64,000 bases of DNA from Oscillospiraceae bacterium (GTDB lineage: Bacteria; Bacillota; Clostridia; Christensenellales; QALW01), in contig CP091722.1 of assembly GCA_022009755.1 (NCBI GenBank), positions 566,001-630,000 on the forward strand, given 5' to 3'. Shown here piece by piece: positions 43,097-51,517 of the stretch. Below the pieces are notes generated by a model. It made no database searches, was not told the DNA's origin, and worked only from the letters and a program-made list of their open reading frames with translations. The position numbers were made by a program, and so were the translations under genes. Position 1 is the stretch's first letter, and every line of letters starts with the position of its first letter.

Positions 43097-43515
43097 ATGC
43101 CGATGAAGGTTTTGGATATGTTCTGCGGAATGAGCGCATTCCGCACTGCCGCCGAGTTGATCGGCGGCTTTTCATTTATAGGTCACTGCGACAACGATCC
43201 CACCGCCATCGCAGCCTACCGCACTCTATACAAAACGGAAGGAGAATATTTTTGTAATGACGCAAGAGCAGTCAACACCGATGAAATCCCTGATTTTGAC
43301 CTTCTTGTCGGCGGTTTCCCGTGCGTCGCCTTCAGCGCTGCCGGAGCAAGAAGGGCTTTCGACGATCCACGGGGAACTCTCTTCTTTGAGCTTTCCCGAA
43401 TACTTGAAGCGAAACACCCTGCATATTTCATCTTTGAAAATGTACCCCCGATCCGCACGATTTGCGAAGGGCGCGTTTACCGCGATCCTCAGTGAGCTAT
43501 CTCGATTGGTAGAGA
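43097..43515 (+). pseudogene. C5-cytosine DNA methyltransferase, truncated by insertion
   Basis: N-terminal part of a DNA (cytosine-5) methyltransferase. Motif I LDMFCGMSAFRTAAE (residues 5-19), motif IV with the catalytic Cys in GGFPCVAFSAAG (about 72-83), and motif VI FENVP (about 112-116). After FENVP the frame yields no homology, but another frame continues AKGAFTAILSELSRL, the normal next block, up to about 43505; a small indel in the C5 run near 43445 explains this. All later motifs (VIII-X) and the target-recognition domain are missing. The DNA beyond is the recombinase end of another element, so the gene was interrupted by integration. As it stands it cannot be active. Confidence 0.82.
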
Positions 43516-45156
43516 AGCCTCTGAAATGTTCCATTCAGAGGCTACGGCTTTTTTTGATGCTTTTGCAACCGTGTAGCTCCACTTCATAGGAAGTAAATTC
43601 AGATATACATCTATGTTGTCCTTATCTTGAACTACCATCTTGTCTAAAATGTGCTTATAGAACTCATCTTCGTACTCCACGCCGCTGACAATCTCTTTGA
43701 TTGCGTCCTCAATCTCCTTTAGAAGCTGCTGTTGCTGCTCTATCATTTCCCGCTGCTTATCCACGCTTTCGATGATAGATTGAAGCTCCTCGATTTCCGC
43801 ATCGCAGCTTGCACGGGTGGCGGTAAATTCGTCCTTGTTGATTAGATTGGACATATACAGGTCAATCAGATTAGCCCGCTTGCCCTCGACCTTTTTAATC
43901 TGCTCTTGCAGCTTTAGGACATCCGTACCCGTCGTATCCATAGCAATGATGGACTGAATAACGGCGGTTAGGTTGTTTATGATTTTATCCCTGTTGTATT
44001 TAAGGCTCTTGGTTACGAGATACATAATGTGGGTCGCATCCTCATTGCGGATAGACAAGCCCGTACAGCCGACTTGATTTCCTGCCTTGTCGATATGGGG
44101 GCTTCCGTGCTTTGCGGCTTCGTTGCAGCGCCACGCCTTATATCGGCTGCCGTCTTTTCTGGTTTTATACCTTGCCACATAGCTTGAGCCGCAGCAGCCG
44201 CATTTGATTTTGCCAGAGAACGGATAGCGGTTAGAGTGCTTCGCCTTGCCCTCCTGCGAAAGCGACTTTGCATCTAAAATGCGGTTTGCTTCATCGAACA
44301 GTTCACGGGAGATAATCGGCTCGTGATGGTCTTTGATGATAACAAATTCCTCTTGCCCACGGTTGTACTTCTTTTCGTGGGATAGGAAGTCGGGCGTATA
44401 GGTCTTTTTCTGCACCAAATCTCCGCAGTATTTCTCGTTGCGTATCACTCGCAGAATGACCGTGTTGCTCCATTCCTTGACCCGCATAGGGCTAATACCT
44501 TCCTCACGAAGCTCACGGGCGATGACGTGCGTTCCTTTGCCCTCATTGACAAACTTATGGAAGATAAGGCGTACAACCTTTGCGCCTTCCTCGTTGATAG
44601 TCATTTTGCCGCCCTCGACATCGTAGCCCAACATACTTCTGCCGAACACAACGCCCTGTTCCATCTGGCGTTTTTGTCCCCACTTTACACGCTCGGAAGT
44701 CTTGCGGCTTTCTTCCTGTGCAATAGAGGACATAATTGCCAGACGAAGCTCTGCATCGCCGTCTAAGGTGTTGATATTGTCATTCATAAATATAACACCG
44801 ACGCCGTGCTTTTTCAATTCACGGGTGTAATATATACTATCAAGGGTGTTTCTCGCAAAACGGGAAATCTCCTTGGTGATAATCAAATCAAAGTCGCCGT
44901 TCTTTGCGCACGCTATCATACGGTTAAACTCTTTACGCTTCTTTGTATTCGTGCCAGAAATGCCCTCATCGGCAAAAATCTCATAAAGCTCCCAATCGGG
45001 ATTGCGCTCAATATACTGTCTGAAATACCGCTGCTGGCTTTCAAACGAATTGGCTTGGTCTTCATTGTCCGTTGAAACACGGCAGTAGGCAGCTACCTTT
45101 CTTTTCGTTTCAACCATCTTCAGCTCTTGGTTTAGGCGTTCATATCTATTTATCAT
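43489..45156 (-). CDS. Large serine recombinase (site-specific integrase)
   Basis: 555 residues. N-terminal resolvase domain with the catalytic Ser in AAYCRVSTD (about residue 26) and ARNTLDSIYYTREL, then a recombinase domain (about 185-290, GKGTHVIARELREEGI), a zinc ribbon CGCCGSSYVARYK...C (about 305-345) and a long coiled coil (about 400-490). This is the TndX/Tn4451-TnpX class, which inserts and excises Tn1549-like elements without a DDE or tyrosine chemistry. It reads out toward the left junction, and its stop codon lies at or within a few bases of the interrupted methyltransferase sequence. Intact frame. Confidence 0.93.
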   Translation of the reverse strand: MINRYERLNQELKMVETKRKVAAYCRVSTDNEDQANSFESQQRYFRQYIERNPDWELYEIFADEGISGTNTKKRKEFNRMIACAKNGDFDLIITKEISRFARNTLDSIYYTRELKKHGVGVIFMNDNINTLDGDAELRLAIMSSIAQEESRKTSERVKWGQKRQMEQGVVFGRSMLGYDVEGGKMTINEEGAKVVRLIFHKFVNEGKGTHVIARELREEGISPMRVKEWSNTVILRVIRNEKYCGDLVQKKTYTPDFLSHEKKYNRGQEEFVIIKDHHEPIISRELFDEANRILDAKSLSQEGKAKHSNRYPFSGKIKCGCCGSSYVARYKTRKDGSRYKAWRCNEAAKHGSPHIDKAGNQVGCTGLSIRNEDATHIMYLVTKSLKYNRDKIINNLTAVIQSIIAMDTTGTDVLKLQEQIKKVEGKRANLIDLYMSNLINKDEFTATRASCDAEIEELQSIIESVDKQREMIEQQQQLLKEIEDAIKEIVSGVEYEDEFYKHILDKMVVQDKDNIDVYLNLLPMKWSYTVAKASKKAVASEWNISEASLPIEIAH

Positions 45157-45256
45157 AGCGAAGCTCCTTTCTCAGTAAACTTTGTTACTGTATTTAATTA
45201 TAGAAAAAAGAGAGTGCGGTGTCGAATGTGCAAATTTGTTTTTTCACTCGGCTATG

Positions 45257-45284
45257 TAAAAACGCCAAGCGTTATGCTCGGCGT
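45257..45284 (-). terminator. Terminator overlapping the end of a small gene
   Basis: Stem ACGCC-G-AGC/GCT-T-GGCGT (45262-45284), then TTTTT on the minus strand. The TAA of the gene at 45272 lies in the loop side. Confidence 0.65.
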
Positions 45285-45475
45285 CTGCTTTTTGGCTCCC
45301 TGCTATATTGCTTTTCAAGCTCGACCAAACAGCGTTCCCGCTGAGAATGTGTCAGCAGCTTTCTTTTCTCCAAAGAAAGGAGTATCGACTTTTGGATATT
45401 CATAAGGAACGCAGCGTGTTCCTGCTCGTTTAATTCTGGAACAGGGTCGCCAACATAAACAAATTCTCTATGCAA
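45272..45475 (-). CDS. Small SHOCT-like element protein
   Basis: 67 residues if started at TTG 45475 (GGGAGG 11 bases upstream); the open frame is longer but no ATG has a ribosome site. Sequence: HREFVYVGDPVPELNEQEHA, then FLMNIQKSILLSLEKRKLLT, ending with a basic RRRA. The LLSLEKRKLLT helix pair is like the SHOCT-type small proteins found next to recombinases in these elements. Its stop codon overlaps a terminator. Role unknown; it sits between mazF and the recombinase and may take part in their control. Confidence 0.65.
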   Translation of the reverse strand: MHREFVYVGDPVPELNEQEHAAFLMNIQKSILLSLEKRKLLTHSQRERCLVELEKQYSREPKSRRRA

Positions 45476-45540
45476 CAGCCGCAACACCTCCCTCGTTTCT
45501 AAAATATATGAGCTACCGCTTGTACCGTATAACGAGAGAG

Positions 45541-45900
45541 CTAATCCTTTTTTGCAAGCCCGATGCTGATAGCGAGAGCTTTGTCTGCGCAATGAATAAA
45601 ACGCCTGTCAAGAGTTCCTAAGTACTCTCGCAGGCGTTGCTTGTCTATGGTGCGGATTTGTTCAAACAATATAATTGAGTTCTTATCCAGACCGTCGAAG
45701 TCTTTAATTAAGGTGTGCGTAGGTAATTTTGCTTTTGTGTGTACCCGACTTGTGATAGGGGCGATAATGACCGTAGGGCTATGCTTGTTGCCTATATCGT
45801 TGGAAATGATAAGTACAGGTCTTGTGCCGCCCTGTTCCGAGCCGATAACGGGATTTAGCTCCGCATAATAAATGTCGCCACGCTTGATAGTCAATTCCAT
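45541..45900 (-). CDS. MazF/PemK-family toxin
   Basis: 119 residues. MazF fold: RGDIYYAELNPVIGSEQGGTRP (quoted in part: GDIYYAELNPVIGSEQGG, residues 8-25), the catalytic Arg of TRPVLIISND and SRVHTKAKLPTHT (about 50-62), and IRTIDKQRL (about 82-90). These are mRNA interferases or gyrase inhibitors. GGGAGGTCAAACAC before the ATG. No antitoxin gene of the MazE type is recognisable next to it: the SHOCT-like gene is downstream, and upstream is a 560-base region without a clear gene. It could stabilise the element if a partner exists. Confidence 0.9.
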   Translation of the reverse strand: MELTIKRGDIYYAELNPVIGSEQGGTRPVLIISNDIGNKHSPTVIIAPITSRVHTKAKLPTHTLIKDFDGLDKNSIILFEQIRTIDKQRLREYLGTLDRRFIHCADKALAISIGLAKKD

Positions 45901-46464
45901 TGTGTTTGACCTCCCAATATGATTTAGACAGAGGTTTTCTGCCTATGTAGGCAGCCAAACACAAGGAAGTATTTAAGGTCGGGAGAGCATAAACAATATC
46001 TCTGTTCTTTTGACCGCCTTGCGTCTGGCTGCTATGAGAAAGCATTTCAATTTGTCCTCGACACCCCGAAATGCTATTGGGAAGTCGCCAAACGGTCAGC
46101 AGCGAACTGACGCCACGGGAGTTTCACCCCAACTGTCGTTCTGACAGAGCCGCCCTCATTGCCTGCGACGGTTTTATCACGCTCGGACTGTGACTGGACG
46201 GGAGTATCATTGTCCTCTTTGTGGGTTATGGCGAAATCGGGAGCTGCCCGATATTTTGAGTAGGTAGTTGTCGCTCTCTGCTTTACGGCAGGTTATGGCG
46301 TACCTCTCGACACGCTTATGCTCATCACAATCACAAAGAGAAGGTATTTGGCGAATGGGTATTCGGTTTTCAAAGAGCAATCCCGTTTTCGCCACACAAA
46401 GGAAAACAGGGCGAGAGGTTTTGTCCTCTCACCCTGTAGCCCGTGGGAACGCTCAATTTCCCCT
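45901..46464. other. Long region without a clear gene between mazF and sigma-like gene
   Basis: 564 bases. On the minus strand a stretch without stop codons (about 46250 down to the TAG at 46074) reads YRAAPDFAITHKEDNDTP and onward; the YRAAPDFAIT part recalls the start of small TnpW-type proteins of Tn4451-like elements, but there is no good start codon and the resemblance ends after THK. Otherwise I see only short open frames that look like chance. It probably contains the promoters of mazF and the recombinase. Confidence 0.4.
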
Positions 46465-46891
46465 CTACTCAAAAATTTTTTGGATTTTTTCTTTGAGCCT
46501 GTCCAATCGCCTGTAAACGGCTTTCTCCGTGATACGCAGATACGATGCAATTTCACGGGTAGAATATCCCTGTACTTTCATAAAAGCGATATGCAGAGTA
46601 AGCCTATCCACCTTAATCAGCACTTGATAGAGCTGCTGATTTTCGATGTTATCCAGAAAGTCCTCAACCGTGTTTATTTCGGGCTGTGTCATATCCGCTG
46701 CGACTTCTTCAAGGTATGTACCTGTTTCTTGCATACGCTGATAGTAACGCCTGTCGGAATTGAAAATCGCCCAATCGTGAACACGGAGCTTTTCTATGTC
46801 TTTCTCGCTGACACCCAAACTCCGCAACTGTTTCTTCGGCTTCTTTCCATAGCCGCCATTTCTTTTCTTCTCTGGCTTTGTTGTACGCCAT
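46465..46891 (-). CDS. Sigma-70-like factor of the element (frame-broken)
   Basis: About 142 residues after repair. ATG at 46891 behind TTGGAGGAAACAGT. It opens MAYNKAREEKKWRLWKEAEE and continues, after a frame change, KQLRSLGVSEKDIEKLRVHD. The break is at GAAGAAACAG near 46848, where AAA should be AAAAA (or AA). The C-terminal part, GYSTREIASYLRITEKAVYR with RLDRLKEKIQKIF, is a sigma region 4-like helix-turn-helix. Such ORFs occur in Tn916/Tn1549-type elements upstream of the integrase and are thought to steer transcription of element genes. Confidence 0.8.
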
Positions 46892-47368
46892 ACTGTTTCC
46901 TCCAATCTGAATTTTTTGAAAACTCAGACTGGCGGGCGGACTGCGACAACTAACGCCAGATGCGGGCTTGTCCTGTATCAAAGAGAAGCAGGACAAGCAA
47001 AAAGCCGCAAAGGTACAAAGACCTCTGCGGCAATAAGCATAACTATACCTACGGCATAGAAATGAAATCTCTATTTGAAAACCATAAAAGTGCCACGAAC
47101 AGGCGAGGATTTTTTTAACAGCTTATCCTCGTTCATGCGTGACACTCTATATGTATCCGCTGCTTCTGATGAGCAGCGTTGCGGTCATATTAGACCAACA
47201 CATAAAAATCCCTCCAAACCTTAAACGGGCTTAGAGGGCTGAGCTATTTTTGTTTGGGCGTGACAGAGCAGCCCACCAAAGCACCGTTTTTTTTATTTGG
47301 TGGGCTGTGCTGCCAAATTTATTGATGAATAAAAGAGCCGATGATCTATGGTGAGTTTCCTCACAAGT
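46892..47368. other. Intergenic region with large hairpin
   Basis: 477 bases without a convincing gene. A strong inverted repeat CAGCCCACCAAA (47269-47280)/TTTGGTGGGCTG (47296-47307) surrounds a run of eight T, so on the plus strand it is not a simple terminator. A direct terminator for the KTR gene lies at 47331-47379. Upstream of the sigma-like gene there is presumably a promoter; none is close to consensus. Confidence 0.45.
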
Positions 47369-47379
47369 TCATCGGCTCT
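47331..47379 (-). terminator. Terminator of the KTR gene
   Basis: AGAGCCGATGA (47379-47369 on the minus strand) pairs with TCATCGGCTCT, followed by TTTTATTC. The gene's TGA stop is the last triplet of the first arm. Confidence 0.78.
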
Positions 47380-47557
47380 GCGTCTTAGCGTCTGGCACTT
47401 CTGCTTTTGTGATATTCAGTTGCTTTGCATTTATCAATGTCTGCTTATGGCACTTGGGGCAGAATAGCGGGAAGTTCTTTAGCTCTGTATCCTCCCGTAT
47501 CTGCACCCTTGTTTTGTTGCCGCAGACTGGGCATAGTATGAACTTTTCTTTTTGCAT
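47369..47557 (-). CDS. Cysteine-rich KTR protein
   Basis: 62 residues with two CxxC pairs: CPVCGNKTRVQIREDTEL (residues 9-26) and CPKCHKQTLINAKQLNIT (about 33-50), ending DAKTQSR. This is the small cysteine-rich KTR family (named for the NKTR sequence) found in many Firmicutes elements; zinc binding is likely, function unknown. The best ribosome site, GGAGGAAAT, fits an ATG at 47564 in another frame, which would join this frame if the A5 run were four or seven long; another homopolymer break is possible. Confidence 0.85.
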   Translation of the reverse strand: MQKEKFILCPVCGNKTRVQIREDTELKNFPLFCPKCHKQTLINAKQLNITKAEVPDAKTQSR

Positions 47558-47606
47558 TAGGCATATTTCCTCCGACTTATGGCAACATCACAAACGCAAG
47601 ATTACC

Positions 47607-48918
47607 TTAGCTATTGCTGCCAAGGAAAGCCGCAAGTCCCTTTTGCACTTCTGCTGGATCTTTCACACTATATGTGAAAGAAAGCGTTGCGTTTGTTTCA
47701 ATCCAAATTTTAGAATAATCAGAAGTGAAGCTGATTACGGAGTCCATAGAATTGTCTGCTCGGTAAAATGTAATTTTATTATTTCCCTCGCTGTCATTCC
47801 AAGAGCCTCTCTTGACTTCTTTCGTGTTGACCTCAATGCCTTCTATGAAGTTCAGCAGTTGATTGAAGCCTTCACTGTCTGTAATGGTTGTATTTCCATC
47901 GGCAGTCTTTATTGCAGCTTGAGTTGCGGACTGCGTAGCTATTGCGGGAATGCCCGTAATAGCATCCTTTGCCGTCGCATACTGCGGACGGTTAGGAATA
48001 AGGCATATTGCAATGACCACAATCAAAATTACCGCCCCTAAACCTGCAAATCCAATTATTTTTTTCGTGTTTGATTTCATAACATTCTTTATCCTTTCTT
48101 TGGGATTTCCCTCGGCAAACGCCATCGGTACGCCAAGTGTGCTTTTTTCAATAGAAAGCTCTAAAAGCGACCGGCTGTATTCTTTGCGAATATCCTCCTT
48201 TGAATTTCTGATTACGCTTTCATCGCAGGACATTTCCATATCGGTAACGAACAGCTTGAACGCAAGCCACACAAGAGGGTTAAACCAATGCAGGATAAGA
48301 ACAACATATCCTAATATCTTCGCAAGGTTATCACGCCGAGCGAGATGCGTCTGTTCGTGGGCAATTACATATTCCTGTGCGTCAGCCAAATTGCTCGGCA
48401 AGTATATTTGGATTTCGCAATCCAAGCGCAAAGGGCGTGCCGACTACTTGCGAAATATAAATATTATCCCGAAGAAGGACGGCACTCTGTAATTTCTTTT
48501 TGAGTTTGGAATATGAGCGTATGCTATACAGGCAAAACGCACAAACGCCGATGAACCATATAATCTTCCCCCAAAAGGTAAATATCTGATATACATTTGC
48601 GGTAGAATCGAAAACCTCAGTTGCTACAACAGGGTTGATTACGCTGTCTATTGCTTTTATACCCGTTTCCACATAAGGGGTTTCAATATAAAGCATATCC
48701 GTAGAAAGCGGTGTGGTGTTGAACGGCAATATGCTCAAAACGCTTTCAAAGGAAACGGGTACAAGCAGACGGAAAAAGGCAACAAACCATAATGCGTAGG
48801 AGAAAACCTTTGGAGCTTTTTTCAGCAGCAACCGTGCCAACATAATAATTAAGATAGCAAAGCTGCCCGTAATACTCATATTTACAATATCGAGAAATAC
48901 TTTGTCGCTCATAGTCAT
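47607..48918 (-). CDS. BlaR1/MecR1-type M56 membrane peptidase (frame-broken)
   Basis: About 437 residues after repair. N-terminal membrane helices (about 12-30, 38-60, 108-130), then the M56 domain: after TPFALGLRNP the frame changes; AAA to AAAAA (or AA) near 48412 gives PKIYLPSNLADAQEYVIAHE, with the zinc motif HEQTH (HExxH) and DMEMSCDESV. A further helix (about 285-305, IIGFAGLGAVILIVVIAICL) leads to an extracellular C-terminal domain of about 120 residues (DAITGIPAIATQSATQAAIK). That domain is not a penicillin-binding sensor, so the inducer is not a beta-lactam in any obvious way. Just downstream of its BlaI repressor, start overlapping by 4 bases. Confidence 0.85.
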
Positions 48919-49277
48919 TCCTCTGCATTTTGGTCGATGATTTTCTGTATCTCAGCGATTTCCTGCTTTGAGAGCTTTTTGCGGCGGGTAAACGCCACTA
49001 AGAATTGTGGCAGAGAACCGTTGAATGTTTCTTCCACGAAGCCCTCACTTTGCTTCGTAAACCACTCCTGCTTTGAAAGGACAGAAACGACATTGCCCGA
49101 ATTGTTTTGAAAAATGCCCTTATCACAAAGACGCTTCAGCATCGTATATGTGGTGGATTTCTTCCAAGAGAATTTCTGCTCACAAAGCTGAACCAAGCCT
49201 CCAGAGGAAATAGGCTCATTCTCCCAAATTAAGTTGGCAAACTCCAGTTCCATATCTCCAAGTTTGTAATTTTTCAT
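48915..49277 (-). CDS. BlaI/MecI/CopY-family repressor
   Basis: 120 residues from the ATG at 49277, with AAGGAGGATTATA upstream; a longer frame from 49331 would run through the operator. Winged helix: MKNYKLGDMELEFANLIWEN, then SWKKSTTYTMLKRLCDKGIF (recognition region) and the wing NNSGNVVSVLSKQEW, followed by a dimerising tail ending IIDQNAEE. BlaI-type proteins are inactivated by proteolysis triggered by the M56 partner, encoded next. Two matching operators lie directly upstream. Confidence 0.92.
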   Translation of the reverse strand: MKNYKLGDMELEFANLIWENEPISSGGLVQLCEQKFSWKKSTTYTMLKRLCDKGIFQNNSGNVVSVLSKQEWFTKQSEGFVEETFNGSLPQFLVAFTRRKKLSKQEIAEIQKIIDQNAEE

Positions 49278-49294
49278 TATAATCCTCCTTGCGG

Positions 49295-49351
49295 GTCTAC
49301 AAGCATTAGACCTTTGCTTATAGTCTAACACTTGTAGACCCGTTTTGTCAA
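49295..49351 (-). promoter_or_regulatory. BlaI twin operator and promoter
   Basis: Two dyads GTCTA-N7-TAGAC, at 49295-49311 and 49323-49339, separated by 11 bases; together they make a longer palindrome with GGGTCTACAAG/CTTGTAGACCC arms. A minus-strand -35 TTGACA (49351-49346) places the -10 inside the distal dyad, so a bound repressor would cover the promoter. The dyads resemble BlaI/MecI boxes. Confidence 0.82.
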
Positions 49352-49426
49352 GAGGAAAACAAAAAGTTCACAAACTCTTTGCTGCCAATACTCAGACAGC
49401 ATTCAACTACTTTGGATTTATCAAGG

Positions 49427-49973
49427 TTAGTTTTTCGTTTCGGTTTCCTTGTCTGGCGTTGCCCGATATGCGTGGTTCTCCACATATACCATCATACGGT
49501 TATACAGTACCACATAGAAAAGTATAGCAAGCATACTGCCTATTGCACCCAAAAGCGCATAAGAGTCGCTGCCTCGTAATTTCAGCGCAGTCCATATTAT
49601 AATACCTATCCACGCTACAACGCACAGGACGATAGTTGAAATATGTTCGTGCAGCCATTTCTTCTTAAAAAAAATGCTATCATTTTCTTTCAGCGTAAAG
49701 GTGCTGTTGTTCAGCGCCGTAACGAGATTATCGTCGGCGGCTTTCTTAAAGTCCTCCGCCCAAAGCCGTTCGCCGCTTATAAGTTCGTTAATACTTACGC
49801 CGAATTCCTTTGAAAGCAGCGACAGCATTTCAACATCGGGCATATAATTGCCGTTCTCCCAATGGGAAATGGTTTTGTTGGTCACACCAAGCTTTTCTCC
49901 GAGCTGCTCCTGCGTCAAGCCTTTATCTTTTCGCAGGGCGGCAATAAATTTTTCCAATCTTTATTTGATCCAT
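49427..49973 (-). CDS. XRE-type HTH regulator with two membrane helices (possible frame break)
   Basis: About 181 residues if begun at the ATG 49973 (GAGG upstream); that start and the body are in different frames, joined if the A5 run near 49953 is four or seven long, giving MDQIKIGKFIAALRKDKGLT. HTH: TQEQLGEKLGVTNKTISHWE with NGNYMPDVEMLSLLSKEFGV. Then a linker (GERLWAEDFKKAADDNLVTA) and two membrane helices (about 110-130 and 138-160). HTH-membrane fusions of this type may sense membrane or envelope signals. First of three similar genes in a row. Confidence 0.78.
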
Positions 49974-50069
49974 TTTTTTGTGTACCTCCGAAGAAAAAGT
50001 ATAGCACGGCTTTCGCAAAAACTCTTCCCCACAAACAGCGAATTTCGCTTGACAAACTGCAATTTGTAA

Positions 50070-50679
50070 TTACTTTGTAAGAACCTTTTTATGATACGAT
50101 TTGTTTCCGCAGTATGGGCATTTCATCTTTCTTGATGTGCCGCTATGCAGCGCCATAACAACAGCTTTCATTGTCGGTACATATCTTTTTTTGCATACAG
50201 GGCATTCGTAGTATCCCGTATCGTGCTCAATTCTTACTCCTACAAAGCAAGTGGCGAAAACTACCGCAGCTCCAAATGCCAATAAAGCGATTCCGAGGGC
50301 AAGATGTGCTTTCATCAGATAGCATCCGACAAATATCATTGTGAGAGATACAACAATCGTCATTGTGATAAGAAGCTTCTCCAGATGCAGAATCCGTTTA
50401 TTTGACGATTCCTCCTGCTTCTTCATCTCCAAAGCAAAGCATCCGAAGTTTTCTTGTAGTTTTCCATTGCGATTCGCTCCCCACTAAAAAGCTCGCTTAG
50501 ATTTATTTTTAGCAAGTCACATAGTTCTGGCATGGTGGCTGCATCTGGCAGACTCCGCCCAGTTTCCCATTTTGATACGGCACGGTCTGTGATGCCAAGT
50601 TTCTCCGCAAGAACGGCTTGTGTGAAACCCTGCTCCTTCCGACAGGACGCTATGAACTTTCCGATTTCTCCTGTTCCAT
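50070..50679 (-). CDS. XRE-type HTH, two membrane helices and zinc ribbon (two frame breaks)
   Basis: About 203 residues after repair. ATG at 50679 behind AAAGGAGGTGCTCCTC, then MEQEKIGKFIASCRKEQGF if AAA near 50665 is AAAA. HTH TQAVLAEKLGITDRAVSKWE with TGRSLPDAATM. A second break near 50437 (CTTTGG read as CTTTTGG) joins SDALLLEMKKQEESSNKRIL to the C-terminal part: two membrane helices (LLITMTIVVSLTMIFVGCYL and LALGIALLAFGAAVVFATCF) and a zinc ribbon CPVC...CPYC. The reading of one protein is supported by both repairs needing a single base. Confidence 0.77.
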
Positions 50680-50824
50680 GAGGAGCACCTCCTTTCTTGC
50701 ATCCACTATATCGCTGTATGACGATTTTTAACAGGAACCAGTGGTTGATATGTCTGAAATTCACTCTTTAACGGGACTCTACTTTGGGTGGAGCAAGATA
50801 TTCATCAGTTTTCAACAACGATAA

Positions 50825-51355
50825 TTAACGCTTATTTTCTCTGCACTTCTTTTTCCATTGACCAACTTTATCAAATGCCCCTAACAAATGCAGAAAATAC
50901 AATACCAAACCTGCCGCAGTAAGACCAGATGTAAATGAGGTAATATTATCACAAATATCTTCGGGGACAGTCCCGTATAGTACCCCTATATAATTACTCC
51001 CGAACAGCAGATAGCAGACAAAACCAAGTGCGATTGATGCCGCTAACAGGGTACTTAGGCGTTTATAGCGTTTCTGATTTTCTTCTGTAGCATATTTTGC
51101 AACCTTTTTCAGAGTAGCCTTAGTTTCGTTATCCATATTCTCGCTTTTCCTCTCTCCATCGATTATTTCTCGAATATCTACTTCATAGAAATCCGCAAGC
51201 TCAATGAGCATATCCACATCAGGCATATTACTACCTGTTTCCCATCTTGAAACAGTTCGTGATGAAATATAGAAACGTTCTGCGAATTGCTCTTGTGTCA
51301 ATCCTTTTTCTTTTCGCAGTTGCTTTAAGAAATTTCCTATTTTTTGTTGTTCCAT
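50825..51355 (-). CDS. XRE-type HTH regulator with two membrane helices
   Basis: 176 residues from the ATG at 51355, with AAGGAGGGCTATA upstream. MEQQKIGNFLKQLRKEKGLT, then EQFAERFYISSRTVSRWETG and SNMPDVDMLIELADFYEVDI: a full XRE domain. After a charged linker (TKATLKKVAKYATEENQKRY) come two membrane helices (about 105-130 and 140-165). Frame intact. Third of the tandem HTH-membrane proteins; the three share layout but have different membrane parts. Confidence 0.85.
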   Translation of the reverse strand: MEQQKIGNFLKQLRKEKGLTQEQFAERFYISSRTVSRWETGSNMPDVDMLIELADFYEVDIREIIDGERKSENMDNETKATLKKVAKYATEENQKRYKRLSTLLAASIALGFVCYLLFGSNYIGVLYGTVPEDICDNITSFTSGLTAAGLVLYFLHLLGAFDKVGQWKKKCRENKR

Positions 51356-51517
51356 TATAGCCCTCCTTGCGTAACTGATATTATCAAAATTTTTAATCTT
51401 AATACCACGACACAAAGCGAGGAATATCGTGATATAGGGAAATAGACATATCGTGTCTGGTGTTTTTTTGCGTTATAATGGTTGACCGAGTACGCCGAAT
51501 ATATCTCATTAACAAAT

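Larger units (their letters stand above)
38000..43495 (+). mobile_element. Older integrated element remnant (accessory end of an ICE)
   Basis: Plus-strand run of closely spaced accessory genes of the kind carried at one end of Tn1549-like conjugative elements: ArdA-like, DUF4314, ribbon-helix-helix and C5-methyltransferase genes. It begins just after the tRNA operon terminator; the exact left end is not determined and no attachment repeat was recognised. It stops where the methyltransferase gene is cut by the recombinase end of a second element. Its remaining part, if any, would lie beyond the second element outside the window. Confidence 0.65.

Noticed and set aside
47607..49277. Beta-lactam resistance locus
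   Set aside because: Only the regulator pair is present; no lactamase or low-affinity PBP gene and no penicillin-binding sensor domain.
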